DNA of 15,664 bases, from positions 1 to 15,664 of the forward strand of contig JADGNL010000034.1 of assembly GCA_017883495.1 (NCBI GenBank). The letters run 5' to 3'. Shown in pieces: positions 13,201 through 15,664 of this stretch. Within the stretch, counting starts at the first letter, position 1; each line of letters starts with the position of its first letter. The notes beneath the pieces were generated by a model. The model made no database searches, was not told the DNA's origin, and saw nothing but the letters and a program-made list of their open reading frames with translations. The stretch is from Methanomicrobiales archaeon (GTDB lineage: Archaea > Halobacteriota > Methanomicrobia > Methanomicrobiales > Methanospirillaceae). The translations under genes were made by a program, and so were the position numbers.

Positions 13201-13982
13201 ACCAGCTCGCAGGAAAGGTGGCGCTCGTGACCGGAGCGGGCTCCGGCATCGGCCGGGCCACGGCTCTCCTCTTCGCACGCGAGGGGGCGAAGGTGGTCGC
13301 GCTCGGCCACACGGCCGACGAGATCGAGGCGGTGGTTGCCGAGATCCACGAGGCAGGCGGCGTGGCCATGTCCATCGTCGCCGACGTCGCGCACGCGAGC
13401 CAGATGCGCGAGGCGGCTGACGCGGTGGACGCGCAATGGGGCCGGCTCAACGTGCTCTTTGCGAATGCGGAGATCAACGGCGTCATGGCGCCGATCGAGG
13501 AGCTCGACCCCGGCGACTGGGACGAGACGATCAACACGAACCTCCGCGGCACCTTTCTGACGATCAAGTACGCGGTGCCCCTGATGAAGCGGACCGGCAG
13601 CTCCGTGATCATCACCTCGTCCGTAAACGGCACGCGGATCTTCTCGAACACCGGTGCGACCGCGTATTCGGCCTCGAAGGCCGGGCAGGTCGCGCTCGGC
13701 AAGATGCTTGCAGTCGAGCTTGCAAAAGACCGGATCCGCGTGAACGTGGTCTGCCCCGGGAAGATCAGGACGGAGATCGAGAAGAACACCGTGAGGCGCG
13801 ATCTGGAGAAGGCCCGCGAACCCGTGATCTTCCCCGAGGGCGAGATCCCGCTCACCGACGGCCGGCCGGGCATGCCCGAGCAGGTGGCCGCGCTCGTCCT
13901 CTTCCTCGCCTCGGACGCCGCGTCCCTGATCACCGGGACCGAGGTCTGGATCGACGGCGGCGAGTCCCTGCTTCAGGGCTGA
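13197..13982 (+). CDS. Short-chain dehydrogenase/reductase, classical SDR
   Basis: A 261-residue NAD(P)-dependent oxidoreductase with a Rossmann fold. Cofactor motif TGAGSGIG is at 12-19, the catalytic set is near S142 (ITSSVNG) and Y157-x3-K161 (YSASK), and the family ending ITGTEVWIDGGESL is complete. The usual NAG motif after strand four reads NAE (FANAEING), which is unusual. It most resembles the FabG-like 3-oxoacyl or glucose-dehydrogenase type in general form; the substrate is not deducible. Start is GTG at 13197, with GAGG eight bases upstream. Its last ten bases overlap the 3' end of the opposite MFS gene, including both stop codons. No membrane segment or signal peptide. Confidence 0.9.
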   Translation: MNQLAGKVALVTGAGSGIGRATALLFAREGAKVVALGHTADEIEAVVAEIHEAGGVAMSIVADVAHASQMREAADAVDAQWGRLNVLFANAEINGVMAPIEELDPGDWDETINTNLRGTFLTIKYAVPLMKRTGSSVIITSSVNGTRIFSNTGATAYSASKAGQVALGKMLAVELAKDRIRVNVVCPGKIRTEIEKNTVRRDLEKAREPVIFPEGEIPLTDGRPGMPEQVAALVLFLASDAASLITGTEVWIDGGESLLQG

Positions 13983-15409
13983 ACCGGCTGTCCGGCCTCG
14001 ACGGCGCGCACGGCGTGGACTCCGCGGAGGGCCGAGAGTGCCGCGGCGAATCCGGTCAGGACGGCACCCACGCCGCCGATCACGCCGAAGGACGAGGCGA
14101 GCAGGGCCGGGTCGGCCTCGAGGATCGGGCCCGTGCTGCCGCCGGCGAGGAGGAGAGCCGCGAGCAGGACCGAGCCGATCGAGACCCCGAGCGACATCCC
14201 CAGGTTCCGGCCGGTCGCTGTGATGGCCGAGGCGAGCCCGAGCCAGCGCCGCGGCACCGCGGACATCTGCGCGGTGTTGTTCGGGGCCTGGAAGAGGCCG
14301 GACCCGAGGCCGATGACCAGGAAGGCGCCGAGCATCGGCACGAGCAGGCGGGCCGCGGCCGCGTACCCGGCGACGGCGTACCCGGCAGCGACCAGGCCCA
14401 TGCCGACCGCGGCGAGGTACGGGAATCGCGTGCGGTCGTAGAGCCAGCCGGCGAGGGGCGCGGTCACGACCATGACCGCGGGCAGCAGGAGAAAGACGAG
14501 GCCGACCGTGGCCGGCGAAAAGCCCATGACCGCCTCGAAGTAGAACGGGCCGATCAGGTTCAGCATGAAGGTGGCGACGAAGTAGAGGAGCATCGCGACC
14601 ACGGGGAGCACGTAGAGCGGCTCGGCGAAGAGCCCGAGGTCCACGAGCGGGGCCTTCACGCGCCGCTCGACAAGGACGAACGCCGCCGTGCCCGCGACGG
14701 CGACGAGGGCGCACGCGGCCGCCGGTGCGTCGACCACGGGGGAGTCGGCGAGCTGACCGAGGAAGAAGATCAGGCCGGCGAGGGCCACCCCGAGGGCCAC
14801 TGCGCCGGGCAGGTCGAAGGAAAAGCGCTCCGGCCGCACGTGCGCCCGCGGCAGCACCCGGAACGCGGCAGCCACGACCACCACGCCGATCGGGATATTG
14901 ATGAAGAAGACGTACGCCCACCCGAACGCCTCGACCATCCCCCCGCCGACGACCGGGGACGCGAGCGAGCCGATCGCGACCACGGAGCCCAGGTATCCCA
15001 GGGCCCGCCCGCGTTCGTGCGGCGGGAAGGCCTCGAAGATCAGGGCGTTCGAGATCGAGAAGACCATGGCCCCGCCGATCCCCTGGACGATGCGGGCCGC
15101 GATCAGGACCGCAAGGGTCGGGGCGAAGCCGCACGCGGCCGACGCGAGGGTGAAGAGGGTGAGGCCGGCGATGAAGAGCGGCGCCCTGCCCGTGTACTCC
15201 GCGATGCGCCCGGCCGGCAGGAGGAGCACGGTCATGATCAGCAGGTAGGCTGTGATCACCCACTGCGTGCTGTCCAGGTTCACCCCGAAGTGCGCCGTGA
15301 TCGTCGGGAGCGCGATCGCGACCACCACGCCGTCCAGGACGGCCATGAAGACTCCGGCCAGCACGACTGCGAGGATCGCGTACCGGTTCGGCGCGGCGTC
15401 GATCTGCAT
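13973..15409 (-). CDS. MFS multidrug exporter of the DHA2 (14-helix) family
   Basis: A 478-residue integral membrane protein expected to expel small hydrophobic or cationic compounds by proton antiport. The first helix carries LDGVVVAIALPTI (the DHA2 signature, in which Asp sits in the helix), and the loop between helices 2 and 3 has motif A GRIAEYTGRAPLF. The Arg-rich segment RIVQGIGGAMVF (motif B) and the Gly-rich LGSVVAIGSLASPVVGGGM (motif C of antiporters) are present. Fourteen hydrophobic stretches can be counted. The start at 15409 is chosen because a TATA-like box is centred 29 bases upstream and the protein then begins MQIDAAPNRYAIL, close to the first helix. It is convergent with the SDR, overlapping by 10 bases. 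No regulator gene lies next to it within the window. The transported compound is unknown. Confidence 0.93.
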   Translation of the reverse strand: MQIDAAPNRYAILAVVLAGVFMAVLDGVVVAIALPTITAHFGVNLDSTQWVITAYLLIMTVLLLPAGRIAEYTGRAPLFIAGLTLFTLASAACGFAPTLAVLIAARIVQGIGGAMVFSISNALIFEAFPPHERGRALGYLGSVVAIGSLASPVVGGGMVEAFGWAYVFFINIPIGVVVVAAAFRVLPRAHVRPERFSFDLPGAVALGVALAGLIFFLGQLADSPVVDAPAAACALVAVAGTAAFVLVERRVKAPLVDLGLFAEPLYVLPVVAMLLYFVATFMLNLIGPFYFEAVMGFSPATVGLVFLLLPAVMVVTAPLAGWLYDRTRFPYLAAVGMGLVAAGYAVAGYAAAARLLVPMLGAFLVIGLGSGLFQAPNNTAQMSAVPRRWLGLASAITATGRNLGMSLGVSIGSVLLAALLLAGGSTGPILEADPALLASSFGVIGGVGAVLTGFAAALSALRGVHAVRAVEAGQPVQP

Positions 15410-15433
15410 GCGAAAAGAGGTTGGAAGGACGGA

Positions 15434-15442
15434 GGTATAAGG
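15434..15442 (-). promoter_or_regulatory. TATA box of the MFS exporter gene
   Basis: The minus strand reads CCTTATACC, centred 29 bases before the ATG at 15409. The predicted start lies within about three bases of the ATG, and no ribosome binding site is seen, so the transcript is probably leaderless. Confidence 0.5.
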
Positions 15443-15642
15443 ATGGGCTTCGCGATATCCCGGAGAAGACTCGATTCTCAGGCGGCCCTGTCGCGGAACG
15501 TGAGTACGGCAGAACTGTCCGGTCACGGTGCGGGGAGGGCGAGGCGCAAAGGGCCGAGGGGGGAGAGGGTACGAGCCCCTTCCCCGTTGCTGCCGAGCAG
15601 CGGAGCGAAGGCGAGCCGGCACCGCTACGGCAGTCTAACAGC

Positions 15643-15662
15643 ATTGGTCCCACCGCACCAAT
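15643..15662. repeat. Short inverted repeat at the window end
   Basis: ATTGGT (15643-15648) and ACCAAT (15657-15662) are exact reverse complements around an 8-base GC-rich spacer. It could be a regulator binding site or a hairpin; with no flanking gene visible, nothing more can be said. Confidence 0.35.
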
Positions 15663-15664
15663 AC

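Larger units (their letters stand above)
15410..15664. other. Gene-free stretch with GC hairpins and a small inverted repeat
   Basis: I see no supportable gene in these 255 bases. Open frames exist on both strands, as expected in GC-rich DNA, but their products are Arg/Ser/Pro-rich with no family likeness. It holds the MFS promoter, a G-rich/C-rich hairpin (15560-15585), a GCTGC-CGA-GCAGC hairpin (15588-15600) and the inverted repeat ATTGGT/ACCAAT at 15643-15662. It may be the leader or end of a gene beyond the window. Confidence 0.4.

Noticed and set aside
13075..13278. A 68-residue N-terminal extension of the TPR protein
   Set aside because: The extra part is Arg/Pro-rich, crosses the divergent promoter and overlaps the SDR start; the ATG at 13074 fits the first repeat and the TATA box.
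15410..15622. A 71-residue N-terminal extension of the MFS exporter
   Set aside because: It is Arg/Pro-rich with no signal or helix, and the TATA box 29 bases before the ATG at 15409 lies inside it.
13101..15653. An 850-codon open minus-strand frame across the MFS and SDR region
   Set aside because: It is the GC-rich shadow of the MFS gene: Arg/Pro/Gly-rich, no family features, and out of frame with the clear 14-helix exporter.
15443..15664. An open plus-strand frame from ATG 15443 running off the window
   Set aside because: Its 74 residues are Arg/Ser/Gly-rich without any family likeness, no ribosome binding site precedes it, and GC-rich DNA keeps such frames open by chance.
1..15664. Search by eye for CRISPR repeats, insertion sequences, integrase sites, tRNA and rRNA genes
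   Set aside because: No spaced direct repeats, transposase or integrase gene, terminal inverted repeats, or tRNA cloverleaf were seen; a covariance search would be needed to exclude small RNAs.

Overview
The window reads as chromosomal DNA of a GC-rich methanogenic archaeon, most likely of the Methanomicrobiales (Methanoculleus-like). Three things point that way. There is a methanogenesis marker 8 (DUF2099) gene and a GHMP-fold protein resembling beta-RFAP synthase of methanopterin synthesis. The upstream regions carry archaeal TATA boxes, several placed so that the transcript would start at or almost at the start codon. A full UvrABC excision repair system is also present, as in many mesophilic methanogens. 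The genus is an inference from gene content and style, not a proof.

Layout. Bases 1-113 hold the Thr/Pro-rich end of a plus-strand gene, which converges through a two-way T/A tract on a minus-strand pair: a DUF2148 ferredoxin-like protein followed by a beta-RFAP-synthase-like GHMP protein (1789 to 156). Upstream on the same strand is a family II Mn-dependent inorganic pyrophosphatase with inserted CBS and DRTGG regulatory domains (3490 to 1856). A 119-base divergent promoter region with a TATA-containing inverted repeat separates it from a tightly coupled plus-strand operon uvrA-uvrC-uvrB (3610-9943), whose genes overlap by four bases (ATGA and GTGA). Six bases after uvrB the minus-strand methanogenesis marker 8 gene ends (10843 to 9950). 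Its start is only 8 bases from that of a plus-strand DUF1624 membrane acyltransferase-like gene (10852-11655). That gene shares a CTAG with the stop of a small DUF2703-like gene, which lies behind msrB in a minus-strand pair (12480 to 11652). Next come a TPR protein (13074 to 12517), a divergent SDR oxidoreductase (13197-13982), and a 14-helix MFS exporter (15409 to 13973) whose 3' end overlaps the SDR by 10 bases. The last 255 bases hold no gene that I can support.

How it works together. The only obvious multi-gene machine is the UvrABC repairosome. MsrB and its small partner look like a methionine-sulfoxide repair or redox pair. The DUF2148-GHMP pair is probably one unit of unknown role. 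The rest are housekeeping or accessory genes packed very tightly, with tail-to-tail overlaps and minimal intergenic DNA. I see no CRISPR, transposon, prophage, tRNA or rRNA. I do not see a clearly new multi-gene system. The less described items are the DUF2148/GHMP pair, the DUF2703-like protein that has lost most cysteines, the UvrC without its C-terminal helix-hairpin-helix domain, and the recurrent leaderless promoter architecture.
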